The translations under genes and the position numbers were made by a program. The notes below the pieces were generated by a model, which was not told where the DNA came from, did no database searches, and was given only the letters and a program-made list of their open reading frames with translations. Source: Phytoseiulus persimilis (Eukaryota; Arthropoda; Arachnida; Mesostigmata; Phytoseiidae). From it: DNA of 64,000 nucleotides. This document shows, in pieces, positions 45,559 through 57,900 of the stretch; the first letter of the stretch is position 1, and every line of letters starts with the position of its first letter. Location: assembly GCA_037576195.1 (NCBI GenBank), contig CM075102.1, forward strand, positions 46,434,745-46,498,744, written 5' to 3'.

Positions 45559-48331
45559 GAGGGAAGCGAATACGATGGATCCGGAAGGAAATTTATGTAG
45601 AAGAGTTCCTCGAATCCCCGGATGCAGGCTAGGCGTCGGAGTACACCAGCGCGTTTGCGCGCTGGACCCCGGGGGTGCCGCGATGTTTCAGGAACGCCGT
45701 TGAGCTCGACACAAAATCGAACAATACCTGACTAAACCACTCAGAGAAGCCATCGCAAGCAGTCTCTGACCTTTGTATTTTGCCTTTGCCATGTTAATCA
45801 GCTCAAATCGAGGTCTCGTAGGTTGTAGTTTTGAGATGACATCACGCGATAGACTCGTCGCCTCTACCTGACGTTTACCACCCACTTTTGGCGCATTGCT
45901 CACTTCGATCTCCCGGGTCTCGGTCTCGAGTTCGATTTTCCACGGGACAACTCTACACCGATACAAGAGAGTTGGTAGCAAATGAGTTTTGGTCCTGTTT
46001 TCCAAAAGGACCAGTCTGAAAAAAAACTCTGTGATCGGGATCTGAATGCGATCATGTATCCCCGCCGCTCCTCGTCGGATTCGGAGAGAAGTGATAATGG
46101 GGCACGCAACAGCATTCTCGCAAGCTTCCTGTTTCGTCTTGAGGGAAAAGTTCGCGAGCCTCAGTTGCCAGCCTGGGGGAGTACCGGGGGGATCAGATAG
46201 AAACTTCGAGCACAAGCTTCTCCACAGAGGTGACAGGTTATTGACAAGGAGATAACACAGGGCTTGTTAACCCTGCGGTTCGCACAAGAGGTCCTCGTGG
46301 AAAGGATGACACGCATATCGCGTGACTTCGTTGGCTCTTCCAGGTTCAGACCAGGATCGCCCTTTCACTCGCTGATTCGCCTCGGTTTCCGTAAGTTCAC
46401 ACGTGAAAGGGCTAGCGGCAGCTCCGGGGCAACGAAGTGTGTTTTTCTGAAATCTTGAAGAGCACATGGCCTTGAAACTCCCTTCTCACCCATAAGGATG
46501 AGATAAGGTGGCCGAGAACAGTCCTTGAATTGAGAAACGAGCCCGGACGTCGTGAGTTTCTATTCTTCGAGATGAGTCATCTGACGGACGCAACGCTGTT
46601 ACTGAGAACTCATGCTCTGCCGGAACCTGTTCCAAAATGTCGGTCGGGTTCCCAGTCTGAGCTTTCGAGTCCGGTGGCGGAGTTTGAGGTGATTTCAAAC
46701 CACGGAATGCTTGGTGATATCATAAAATTGGGCAGCCCAGCCCATAATGGCGTTCAAGGGCATAGAGCCTCCCTAAGTGATCGGAGCTTTTCTTCGACCA
46801 TCCATGGTTCTCTTGGAAATATCCCGAATGCGGTGAGAAAATGCATTTTGTAAAGAAAGGAGGCAGTTTCCCGATGCAGACAGCATTTCCTAGAAAAATC
46901 CAGTTCGCAAATTTTCCGATCCTGTCAAGTCATTTCCGAAGTCCCATAAGCATGGTGTGGCTCAATTTTTTCGACCGATGACCGACCCAGGTGGACTTAT
47001 CCGTAGCTCTCGACCTAGTAGTCCGCTTCCGAAAAATGAAATAACAATCGAAAGCTCGGTTTTTGTGTTACAACATGATGCACTTACGGAAGCGCGCAGC
47101 CACCGTCGTTCCGACATACCGAATTTCGGAAAACTGACAGAATCAGAAAATTGGCGAACTTCGAAGTCGATTCCACCGCGATGGGAGATTTTTTTTCTCG
47201 AAAACGCTCTCCGCATCGGGAAGCTCACTTCTTCCTCTATGAAATGCGTTCTTTTATCATCGGAATTGAGGACATCCTTAGAAAAGTGATGGATGGTTTG
47301 GAAAAAGCTCCGATCTCTTTGGGCGGCTCTTTTTTATTAATATGGTGTTCTGGTGTCTTTTCCATGGAAAGCGAGGCGCCATTGGGTTGGTTCCCGACGG
47401 CGGAACCTGCCAGAGGCTCTGACAAGTAGCTCCGTAAGAATTCCTGCCTCCCGTACGAATGGGCCAGTTCCCACCCCAAACGAAAAAAATGAATCCTGGG
47501 TACTCTTATGCATGAGTTCGGAAGCGATACCATGTGTTATTCTCAAATGTGCCTCATCAGTTCTTGAAGGAGCCGCGAGAGATCTCGATCTTCTTTTGCG
47601 TTCGATAGCTGGAAGGATGGCGCCTCTGTTTGTTTTCGATTTTCGTGTATCGGTGGAAAATTGAATTTCGCAAATCGGCTCAAAGATTGCTTCAATCTGG
47701 ATGTTTTTTTCGATCGAAAGCTCGTGAAGAGGCGCATCTTGCTCTTATCATCTCTGATTTTTCACAATCAGATCAGTGTTGCGTTTCCAGAGCTCGTCGA
47801 TGATGACGCACTTGAGGCATCGCGAGGAAAAAGGTGTGGCATTGATTGGTTTTTACGATAGACTGTGAATCCACCGAGGTTTTGGAAGCTCGGATGTTTT
47901 GGTTTCCCACCAGCCATGAGCCATCCATCGAATCAGCAAGCTCCATGACTTTTCAGGCGAGGGCTTTCCGCATTATTAGCCCCCATGAGTACCAGACGAG
48001 CAGCCATAAGTTGGAAGCATTTGTTGTGAGACGAATGCGCAATGAGCACGGCCCGGCGAAGCAAATTGCGCTCCATCGACTTCATATCACAACAATCACA
48101 ACCCCTATTCCCTGCTCCGTTATCGCACCCAGAGCTAAGCAGCTGACGGAACTCGCCGGGAGCATGTCCTATAGCGAGCATCAAAAATCTCCAATGGACC
48201 GCTGCTTCTCAGCGATCTCGATGATGCTCCCGAGAGGCGGTAAAGAAAACGCTCTATTCCCGATCCATGTTGACTCATGGGAAATTCAAGCGGAACATTT
48301 CCATTGAGCGGGCCGGACCTGAGATCCTCTG
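45559..48331. other. Unassigned repeat-rich stretch
   Basis: A 175-codon minus frame (46215-45688) and plus frames at 46957-47429 and 47661-48307 have partly protein-like composition but no recognised domain, and look like worn remnants at best. Confidence 0.3.
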
Positions 48332-48350
48332 CCCCCCCCCCCCCCCCCCC
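48332..48350. repeat. Poly(C) tract, 19 bases
   Basis: Run of 19 C about 245 bp before minisatellite array 2. Confidence 0.95.
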
Positions 48351-48594
48351 AACAGCTCACGCAAACGCGGTACATTTGTGGGGAGCATCGTCACTTTGAT
48401 TAAATGGATGATGGACTGAAATGTCACCTAAGCTCCTTGTCGTCGTTCGGCGGAACCAGCGCAGCTCCGAGCATCTATAAAGATCCAGGGTCTGCTTGTT
48501 TGTTTATCCTCAATAGACTCCTCCGGTATTGATCGGATCGACTTGGAACAAACTGCGTAATGTAGGGCGGCTCACCGGGGAGGACATAGCCCAC

Positions 48595-49195
48595 CCATTA
48601 CTTTCCAAGTTTTGAGAGGTGATTGCGAGACCAATCTGACCATTACTTTCCAAGTCTGGGGGTTGATTCCGGCACCAATCTGACCATTACTTTCCAAGTC
48701 TGGATGGATGATTCCGAGACCAATCTGACCATTACTTTCCAAGTCTGGGGGGTGATTCTGAGACCAATCTGACCATTACTTTCCAAGTCTGGGGGTTGAT
48801 TCCGGCACCAATCTGACCATTACTTTCCAAGTCTGGATGGATGATTCCGAGACCAATCTGACCATTACTTTCCAAGTCTGGGGGGTGATTGCGAGACCAA
48901 TCTGACCATTACTTTCCAACTCTGGAGGGGTGATTCCGGGACCAATCTGACCCTTACTTTCCGAGTCTGGAGGGTGATCCCGGGACCAATCTGACCATTA
49001 CTTCCCAAGTCGGGGGGGTGGGGGGATCTCGGGGCCGATTCGACCATACTTTTCCAAGCCTGGAGGGGTGATTTCGAGACCGATTTGACCATACTGTTCC
49101 TAGCCTGGAAGGGTGATTCCGAGACCAATCTGACCATACTTCTCCGAATCTGGAGGGGTGATTACGAGACCAATCTGACCATACTTTTCAAAACC
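48595..49195. repeat. ~44-bp minisatellite array 2, about thirteen units, with a higher-order duplication
   Basis: Same unit as the array at 44.7 kb, here mostly with CTGACCATTACTTTCCAAG. Left units are nearly identical; right units (after 49020) are more diverged and resemble array 1 (CCATAC). A three-unit block starting near 48655 recurs 133 bp later almost base for base, showing recent local amplification. No copy of the 0.6-kb element flanks this array. A GA run follows at 49215-49234. Confidence 0.92.
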
Positions 49196-49214
49196 ATGAT
49201 GCTGACCCAGTGAA

Positions 49215-49234
49215 GAGAGAGAGAGAGAGAGAGA
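49215..49234. repeat. (GA)n microsatellite, about 20 bp
   Basis: Alternating GA directly after minisatellite array 2 and before the hAT-like relic. Confidence 0.9.
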
Positions 49235-49659
49235 AGTGCCTCGATGTCAGGGAACGCCGTCCAACCGCGCACAGCGCGGCCGACTCCAGTCCGCCGAAGG
49301 CCGGCTGGTATAGCATAAAAATCCAGCAGTCCGAATTTCCTCGATGGACTTCCACAAGACTGATCGGATCCTCATGGAGCTGGCGGAGTGTTTTGCAGAA
49401 CACAACAACCATACTTTTGACAGACAACATCCGCAGATTAGCCGAATGAGGAGATAGTTCAACGTTGGTGCTGACCCGCTCAAGAGGTAGAAACGTACCT
49501 CCTTGCCAGAAACTGCCTGATGGTGCTTGCTCGCATGTATGACCGGGGTTACGAATCTCAACCATGGGGCGCACAGCCCTGATAATATGCTGGCGAATCG
49601 GTGGCCTCTCCCGAAAGTGTCCCGATGACACTACATGTAAGGCAATGTGTGTCTGTCAG

Positions 49660-50640
49660 CAGTAGACTCCCGAAGCAAGGGACGGGTCAGCCAGCGTAGT
49701 CGGCCGGAGGCCCACTAGTTTCCTGTAATTTTCAGGGTCGATTTTCAGGCTGCTCAATATATATAAGGAGATTGAGATCGAGTCTAGTTCGCGGCAATGG
49801 AGGCCAAGTGAGGTTTTGATATGGGAGTCGAATCTTCGCCGCCTCTTTGGCATCAAGTTGACTCGAAACGCCGTCGTCGTCGAAGCTCCCAGCATAGTAC
49901 GTGACTGCCGGCAGCCATATATCTCATCGGAGCAGGATGGGCTCCGACGGAGTGGGGAAGAAGGGGGCCACTCGTCTGAGAACTGCAACTCTCGATGGCG
50001 CTTCCAGAAGTACTTTCTCGACATTCGCAATCAATTGATCGACATCCGAGAGATTGAAAAGCATTTCGGCTCGGTTGCGATGCATGTCGTGGGCTGAACA
50101 CGTCACGTAAATCATACGGGAGAAATGATTATCCGGGCTAGACCAGCTTTCTCCGCTGTATGTCGCGGCCTCAGTGACCAGCAGCATTACTCTATTGTGA
50201 GCTGAAGCCTCCGGCCAGAGAAAACTCAGAGAGCCGATAAGTGCTTGCGTTACCGTCGAGTGGTTGATCCTCTCAACCAGCGAGGACGGTTTTGTTGTCT
50301 CCGTGGGTTTCAGAATACCAACGTTGATTATACGTTGAAATACGGCGTTGATTACGGAATCACCCTTCGACTCCACAGCCTTGTCCACAGCCACCCAGCT
50401 GCGGCTTCGTCCAATCGCGCAAGGAAGTTTCAGGATAGCTCCATCGAACACTTCACCGATATAAGTTCCGCAAAAGGCCGTGATGTTTGGCAGATATCGC
50501 TCGAACTCCGCTCTTATTCCAACTGCGAAACAAAACTTGATTCACTCCAAAAAAGGTATAACAGTTTCCATGCAAATTCCCGACGCTTTAGATTCCGCCG
50601 GTGTGCAGCGGTGTCAATGTGTCCCTCAAAACTCTTCGTC
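49660..50640 (-). pseudogene. hAT-like transposase-derived relic
   Basis: On the minus strand an open run of 175 codons (50451-49924) reads SWVAVDKAVESKGD, a VERINHSTV segment, LSFLWPEASAHNRVMLLV, MIYVTCSAHDMHRNRAEM and VEKVLLEAPSRVAVLRR, then PTPSEPILLR. This follows a hAT-related arthropod family whose members read roughly W.S.DETTD, LE.VNHSTI, LWP.....NDVLL..SDAA, M.HVTC.AHALHRVAE, IFLKAPSRV..FK and P.PP.P..TRWGTW. Upstream, the same frame continues over one stop with RAEFERYLPNITAFCG. After ILLR the conserved TRWGTW block is lost and a different frame carries weak similarity to about 49660. The expected catalytic Asp of DETTD is not present (AVDKAVE). It is a decayed copy, not an active transposase. 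Confidence 0.6.
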
Positions 50641-51789
50641 TCCCGATCGACGGATATCCTGCGAGTTTCGCAATTCAGGGAAGGCCCATCCGTGATGAAA
50701 TCGTTCGGTCCGTGGTCATCAATCAGGCGATCCGTTTTCTGGGCTAGTGTAGCTGCTGTTGGTGACCTTTCAAGCTAACGGCTGATGTCATTGACTATCT
50801 CCACGACGAAGAGACTGTTCCTAACACGATGTGTTCCGTTTTGATTGGATTCATCAGGTGAGGAGGCCCTTGAAATCAGGACACCAATAATTACTGTAAG
50901 ATTGTTTCGTCACAGTCGTTCTCCGGTCGAAGCATGCGACACATTCTGTAGTCAATAAAAGGTGAAAATCCTCCAACATTTTCCTCCTCTCCCAGCTCCT
51001 GAATTGAGCAGATCAGACTCTGGAGACAGTCACTGGAGCACCAGCCATTCGAAGACGAGACTCCTCAAGATTCGAACGTAGGCACGCAGGAGGGCGAACC
51101 AGAATTTTCTAGCATGTCTGTCCATTTTGCCTGTTCTGTTTGCCCGTTTCGCCGATTTCGCCCATTGTTTTTGCCTATCCCACCCATCTCAAACTCTCTA
51201 ATTATGAGTCATGAATGGAGTGTTGTCTTTTCTTTATTTCGTGGAGAAAAGGTGATATTCGCTTCCGGACATAACAGCACAAAGCCTCGCAAGAATCGCT
51301 ACAGGATCAAGCCATTCGTCGGCACCAGCCGGGACGCTGTCAACTCGGGTACGCGATTCTTTGGAGCTCCATCAAGCTAATCAATATCCGGCTGTCTCGC
51401 GGGAGTTTTATTCTCACACGGTTTATGAGTTCCATGTGTCTTCCACGAATGACACGGATCATTGGGTAAATGGATGTTCGACATCGCTGGACGCAATTAC
51501 TGACCGACTCGTGAGGCAATCGATCCACTTTTGTCAAAACCGGGCGCACCCGTCTGACGGTTCACATTGCTGGCAGTCGAGGGTCGAATCCATGGCGTCA
51601 GCATGGTTCCACAGCTCTCCATGGTTATGTGAGAGCTACTTCGACCCCAACGCCAGGGGATCGAGCGATGATGACCGATCTTATACGGGCCGGACAGAAA
51701 TCTGGGAGGATACTCTGGCTCAGACGCCGTTCAGGCCACTTGGATCGGGGAACGCATGATCCTAAAACTTTCCAACGCTACATATCAAA
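50641..51789. other. Unassigned stretch between hAT-like and LINE relics
   Basis: A 132-codon plus frame (51361-51759) ends directly before the LINE relic. It has no LINE endonuclease signature that I can see. Status unknown. Confidence 0.3.
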
Positions 51790-53500
51790 ATCCGTTGATC
51801 CCCTGAAGACAAAATTGATGATACCTGGATAGAAGAGCATAGAATCCTTGGTGAGATGCACAATGGATACAGACGAGAAAGACGAGGGGATGACTGTATA
51901 TTCATGGCTACCTCCATCATAGAAATGACGAGAAAGGAGGGCAGAGGGCTGAAAGCCACATTTCTCGACTGCTTGAAAGCATACGAAAGGGTAGACAGAG
52001 CAAAACTCTGGCATATCCTAAGCGAATGCGGGATGCTCAGAAGTCTCATAGAATCACTTGAGCTACTCAACAGCAACAACCAAGTCGTCTTCAAGGTAGG
52101 GAAACAAGAATCGCAAAAATAAAGACTGAATCGGGGACTGAGACAAGGATACGCCCTGTCTCCCACGCTCTTCATGTTAAACATATCGAGACTAGAGAAC
52201 AAACTAGTAGAGTCAGGCAAAGGCGTCATCATCCGGATCCTAAAAACATATTTAAGGGGTCAGAAAACAGAGCAAAAGTAATCCCGGGGATACTTTGTGC
52301 CGACGATTTGATTCTGATGCCTCACACGTGGACCCAGATGGAACAGTTGCTACAGATCACCATAGAAGTGGGTAATGAGCTGAACCTGGTATTCAACCCA
52401 AAAAAATTAGCAATCATTGACTCCAACGAGCCTTGAAGTGACGTGAACCCCGAGCTTAAGGTTCAGAGACAAATGATCCCTAGGGCGAAGTCATACAAGT
52501 ATCTTGGGATCCTGTTAAGCAATGACGGGAGCTACCTAGCTGAACAAGAGAAGCTGTGGGAAGAGAAAGCCACAAAAACGCTCAGACAAATGTAAGCCAA
52601 ATCGCCTGGAAGTTTAATAGGTTTGAGACGACCAAGATAGAATGGAAGGCAACGAGTGTGCCCACGTTGACATACTGCAACTCAGTCCTGGTGGCGTCTG
52701 CCGACTCACGCATGAGGATGGAAACATCCCAGCGAGAGGCAGGCAGATGGGCGCTAGGCCAGCCATCCTTCAATATCGCGAAGGAGTTTCTTGACGGAGA
52801 ACTGGGGTGGGCTTCATACGAAAGCAGAGAAGCCAAAAGTAGGATACTATACTGCCAGAGTCGGAAAAATGTCTAGACATAGATGGCTGAAACTGATCTC
52901 AGAGGCAATGGAAACATGCAACATATTCAGCTCAGCATACAAGAGAATGCTAACCCTCAAGAGAATGTGAGAATATATCGGCTCTAAATTGACAGGGGGT
53001 GGTAGAAGCTGGAGATCCTTCCGCGAAGAGGTGGAAGAACAGATCAGAACATATACGGATGAGGAATGGATAGAAGGGATGGAGAGTTGATCTAGCCCAG
53101 GAAGATGCATGAAATGCAAGAGGCAGAGAGGCACGATAGATCATATATATGACAGGTTTAGAGGGAGTACGCTCATTGCCAGTGCAAGAGTGGGGTTCCT
53201 TAGCACCAACTCTTTCAGAGCACGATTCGGAGGAGGTGATGGTGAATGTGTGCTATGCGGACATCACACAGAGTCCCTAGAGCACGTGACAACGGAGAGC
53301 GAGGAAGAACAGCGGAATGAAGCGGAGATCTGCAGAAGACTAGGCCTGCCTGAAGTCTCAATGAGAGGAAACGCAGAGTGGACCAAGCGGAGTCTTGGAC
53401 GATGGGAGAAAGCAACGAAAGAACACAAACCACACTCCTGAAAGATCAACGACTGACAACTCTATACACATCCGAGAATATCCAAATGTAAGGTCTCAGA
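51790..53500 (+). mobile_element. LINE (non-LTR retrotransposon) relic with reverse transcriptase and C-terminal domain
   Basis: Pieces in order are: HRILGEMHNGYRRERRGDD (51830-51890), FLDCLKAYERVDRAKLW with the RT aspartate region (about 51960-52010), RGLRQGYALSPTLFML (52140-52178), the catalytic box as ILCADDLILM (about 52290-52320; normally YADD), SYKYLGILLSNDGS (52490-52530), and a C-terminal Cys-rich motif CVLCGHHTESLEHV (about 53250-53290). The frame changes at least twice and stops interrupt it, including one at 52120 between RT blocks, so it is dead. The wording is close to a LINE lineage I associate with tick genomes (QNGFRRGRR, FLDISGAYDNVD, GLRQGCPLSP). No endonuclease domain is seen, so the copy is probably 5'-truncated near 51.8 kb, as is usual for LINEs. 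No poly(A) tail or target-site duplication was identified. Confidence 0.78.
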
Positions 53501-54399
53501 CTTCCCGAACGGCGACAGTGAATCTCCCGCTCAGAGACTGTGGCGCCAAATCGCGCGAAATTTATTGCCAGGAATGCTCCTGTCGGTGGTGCACATGATC
53601 TCGACATTCCCTGGATCTAGCTTACCCCGGAGCGTAGATGAAAATCAAACGGATGGAAGATCAAGAAACAGCGATGTAACAGAGAAGCTACAGCGAATAG
53701 GGAGAATTAGTTGACGTATTCGTACTCCGCGTTTTCGACTCACCCCAACCTGGGTCACAGCTTCCTTGTTCACTTTTCGCTCCTGGGCTATGTCATTCAT
53801 GCCTGAGCTTTCAGGCTGTGAAGATCTCTGTGTCACCGACTGGATAAAGCAGCGGATGGGCATTTCCCACAAACTGAAGATTGGTCGATAACTTTCTGGA
53901 AGTCCGAAAAGTCGACGGACGGGCCTATAAATGAGAGAATACGGCAGCAGCGACTGCCGAAGTAATTCCGAGACGGCAACTTAGGGAGCGGCGATGGCTG
54001 GAGTGAGCGATTTCGGAAATGAGCTCTCAAGACGGATCTTGAAAATGCAGCTCACCTTCGTTCGATTGTCCCATTCGGTGATCGTTTGAAACCGCGAAGG
54101 AAGCCGTCATTGATAACTGGCGATCATCTGGCGTCACACTATTCCCGGATCACCGATCCTTTCATTGATCTAACCTTGAAAGCTCTCCGAATCGACTCGT
54201 CCCGAAGTGCATCTGGGGATGACTCACAAGGTACAGAATACCTCCACGCCCGCAAACCCCTCGCCATCAGAGGAATTTCCCTCTTTCGAACCTCGAAAGG
54301 AGAAAATCCTGGCCAGTTTTGCTGCCTTACGCTGTCGAAGGGACCAGCATAGCTCGGCAGAGGAGGCTCTGATGGTCGCTTACCGAACTTCAAAGAGAT

Positions 54400-54981
54400 C
54401 GCTACGATATCCGATTAGGGTTGACCTGCAGTTTGGTTGTTGTCGTCGCTGAGGATGGAACTCCTGTCGGCGGCGGCGGTGGTAGTCGCATAGCAGGCGG
54501 ACCGGCGCCCTCGCTCTTCGTCGTGGATGAACGAAGATGCGTTCATTCGCTCACCAGCCGGAGGAAGCAAGCAGCGAGAAAGAGAAGGCAAGCAGGGTCT
54601 ACTTCACCGCTGCTACCACCAACATCATCCCAAGTGCGACCACCACCGCTGATACTCTTGTGGGTGAACGACAGCGCAGGATTGCTATCGAGCCGATGGA
54701 CTCATAGTCCCGCGGAGAACCCGTCATCCACTTGGCTAATCAGTGCGGGATCGGTTATTCCGTGAGCTGTCATTCAACTGAGTCAGTGATTCCTCGACCG
54801 AATCTCAGCCCGTAATCAGACAAGTGGACGCAGTCACTGGCTGAGGATTCGATTCACAAGTGAAGCACAACAAGCGGAGCCAGCGGCCGCCACAACAAGG
54901 AGTCTGACGGACGGAGCAGCACTCGTCGAGGAACAGTTTTGCAGCAGCGAACCTTGCAGTGCGTGAGGTGAATGAATCGCC
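54400..54981 (+). promoter_or_regulatory. Likely MEK 5'UTR and promoter region
   Basis: GC-rich sequence before the MEK ATG, with GGCGGCGGCGG runs and no TATA box in an obvious place. Several short upstream frames occur. The transcription start cannot be set by eye. Confidence 0.35.
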
Positions 54982-57900
54982 ATGACCACCACCCGAACCA
55001 GCTCGAAGAACAAACTCAACCTCACTCTGCCTCCGATTGAGCCGTTCGACCAGCTTCTAGACGACAAAATAAATGAGTGAGTTACAAACCTAACGAGGGG
55101 TGGGGTGAGACGGGCTAAAGGAGTTGGAAATCGTCTGCCTCGGCGAGGACTTCCTCTCTGTTAACACATCGTCCCGAGAGCCGGGAACGTCGTCCCGGAG
55201 TTCCAGCCGATAATTTTCCGAAGGCGGACTTCGGAAGGCGCACCCGACGATCTTACAAGTGGTTGCCCATGCCACGCAGAAAACGCGTGCAGAAATTTTC
55301 TGTCGGACACCTGTTAGCAGCGCTCGGCAGCATCGTCCTCGATTGCGCTTCTCCGGTGATTCATGCTCTCTCGGTTTGCTTTCGACGAAAATGCGCGCAT
55401 ATTCCTGTGGATAGTGCTCTTTGTAGCGGATCATCGTATCCCGATCAGACGGAAGCGTTCTCCGCCAGTTTCCTTCTGGTCCCAGGCCATATTCTCCGCC
55501 TGGAATCTCGGATCGACCAGTTTGGTCTGTCGAGTGTTTCTTCTATCGATCATTAGGCTCATTCAAGAGTTTGGGAATAGATCGCGATCGCATCGAAGTT
55601 CATTCCCAGAGTGCGCTCACGCGCCTATGCGAGTTTTAGTCTCCGGAACTGCAGTGTGGGTGTCCGTAGAGGGTTTCGAGTACGGGTCTGTTATCTAGAT
55701 CTCATAATATGAGTGGGAAGGGGTTCCGGCGATATATTTTTGTCGAGGTAGGAGGCTCATATTTCTCACACTGATAGTTGTTGATTGCGCCTCGGACGAG
55801 CTATTTCGCCGAAAAATCAGTGCCCGCCGTCCTAGGTGTTTGCGAACAAGGTCCATTAACTAGCGCATCCTTTCATTAAGTCATTCCTCCACCCTCTTAA
55901 TAATCTGTCTTCTTGACTCTGCTTCCCATATAGACTTGGCTCGGATCCCGATTCTCGCACTTGTCGAGCCTCTGGTTCTTCGTGCAAACAAAGTCGGACT
56001 TCCCGACCCCGATTCGTGCGCTTATTATCGAGTGCGATTCTATTCAGGGGCGTTGAGCGGTGCCGCGTTTCACCCCATTCGGGGACCTCCGCGGAATCTA
56101 ATACGTTCCACGTGATATCGTTTTTCGCTTTCGTCATGTGAGCACAACAGGAAAGGAAACTGGGAACTTCGGCGTCTGCAGTGAATGTATCTTCTGTTTC
56201 CGACCCGAGCGCTATTTGTCGAGGCCTTTCGCTCTGGAAATCCTACGGGAATTGGTTTCGCAACCTGTCGCCGCATCCTTCATCACAAGACATCGGAGAC
56301 TTCGGGTCGACTCTCATGTTTTTTTGGAAGTTGGCAATCAGGTTGATTGACCTCGATCCGGCGCCCTACCCGGGCAGGCCTCACACTCGCATACTCTGGA
56401 ATGAGATGTAGCTCAGGTCGCCAACAAGGCTGAGTCGTTCAGCTGAATGCGTCAGGGTATTCTCCTCGTTTTCTTCCTTTTTCTTTCCCTCCGCTAGTTG
56501 CTACGTTTGGACGACAGCGACTCCTCCCTGGCGAGGGGTTGCCCGAGGCTGGATTTTTTTCCGTTTCTTTTTCTTCTTACTCTGCTCCGTCTGACGTCGT
56601 CAAGGAAGAAGTCCCGACGAGCCGACGGACGCGAATGGAGGAGCGCGCGAGCGGCAGGTTGACTCAGCGTCAGCCCCATTTGTCCGTCCGTCAAATTCGG
56701 TGGAAGTGTTCGGTGGAAAATTGTGGAAGTGGCTGCCGCGAGGGTGAATGACGTGGACCGACAAACCCGCCGAGGCACTGGGAGCGCGGACGAAGCCGAG
56801 CAGCGAGCCGACCTCGCTGCTCGGAACAAGAGCACAGCCAACGACCGCATCGACTGGATGAGTCCGACTGGCGAATCATCCGGTGGCCAACAAGTCCGGC
56901 GACGGTCAACGCCAAGACTCGATCAGCGAGCGGCGGCGGCGGCGGTTCATACGACGACGTTACGATGCCACTCGCCGAGCAGTTGCTGCCTTTGACCGCG
57001 CGGTTCCATTCGAAGTTGGCAACTCCCCTGCTGAAGTTTCTGGTCCGCGGCTCTCACCACTTCCACCACTGGAGCCGCCACGTCCGTTCTGGCCGCTCAT
57101 TTACTCGCTACAGCCTTGCCCTCTTACCGGCGAATTCCGGATCTAAGCCAACCTCCGAATGTGTCAATCTTGTGCAATCTTCGGAGCTTGGGCTCGAGCG
57201 GCGGCTTGCGAGCGCAACAGAAGTCAGCTGGAACGTTGCAGCAGCGCCTCGAGAAAGCTGTTGCTCGGAGAAAGCTCAAGAAGTTGGACGATTTTTCAGC
57301 TGGGAACCAGGTTGACTCGGGATCGGGGCTTTTGTTTCGACATCTTCGCAGGCGGTGTAGGAACTCAGCGGGATACGAACAAAGCCCGCGTCCGCCTGGG
57401 TCAGCTGACTTCAACGTCGTCCTATATGCTGAAAACTGCGCACGTCGTCTGCTGTGCGTGCCCGGCTCCGGGCAGAGACGAGCGCTATCGAGACCATGAC
57501 CCGTGCAACATTCTGAGAACTCGAGCACTGTTGGACGAGCTCGATGCTTCAGGTTGACTTCCGACCGAAACTTTCCGATCCATCCAGAGTTTGAAAGTTT
57601 GGGACCGCTGAGGACTCACTGGGGGTTCTGGGCGAATGGAAGCATTTTTATGAGTTTAGCAAAGAGAATATCAGACAGTGAGGCGCTTGATTTCCACGTC
57701 GAGAGCTGGAGGCGTTCGCTTTCATCGGAGGTTCTTGATGACCACTCGAGAGACTGTAACTCCGCGTCTGCCGTCTCATCGAGAGATCGGAAAACTGACC
57801 CCGGTTATATTTGTTGAACGAGCAGATCCGCCCACGGAAACAGAGCGCGCAGCTTGCTGCCGCACAAGCGCCGAACGGGTGCGAGTTCAGGTCCAGGTGG

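Noticed and set aside
45688-46215. 175-codon minus-strand frame as a gene
   Set aside because: Protein-like in places but no family, no clear start, and located in repeat-rich DNA; left unannotated.
48595-49195. Regular repeats reminiscent of a CRISPR array
   Set aside because: There are no unique spacers; units are contiguous, and this is animal DNA. It is a minisatellite.
49210-49449. Plus-strand frame beginning in the GA run
   Set aside because: Its start is the microsatellite itself, and the rest has no recognised motif.
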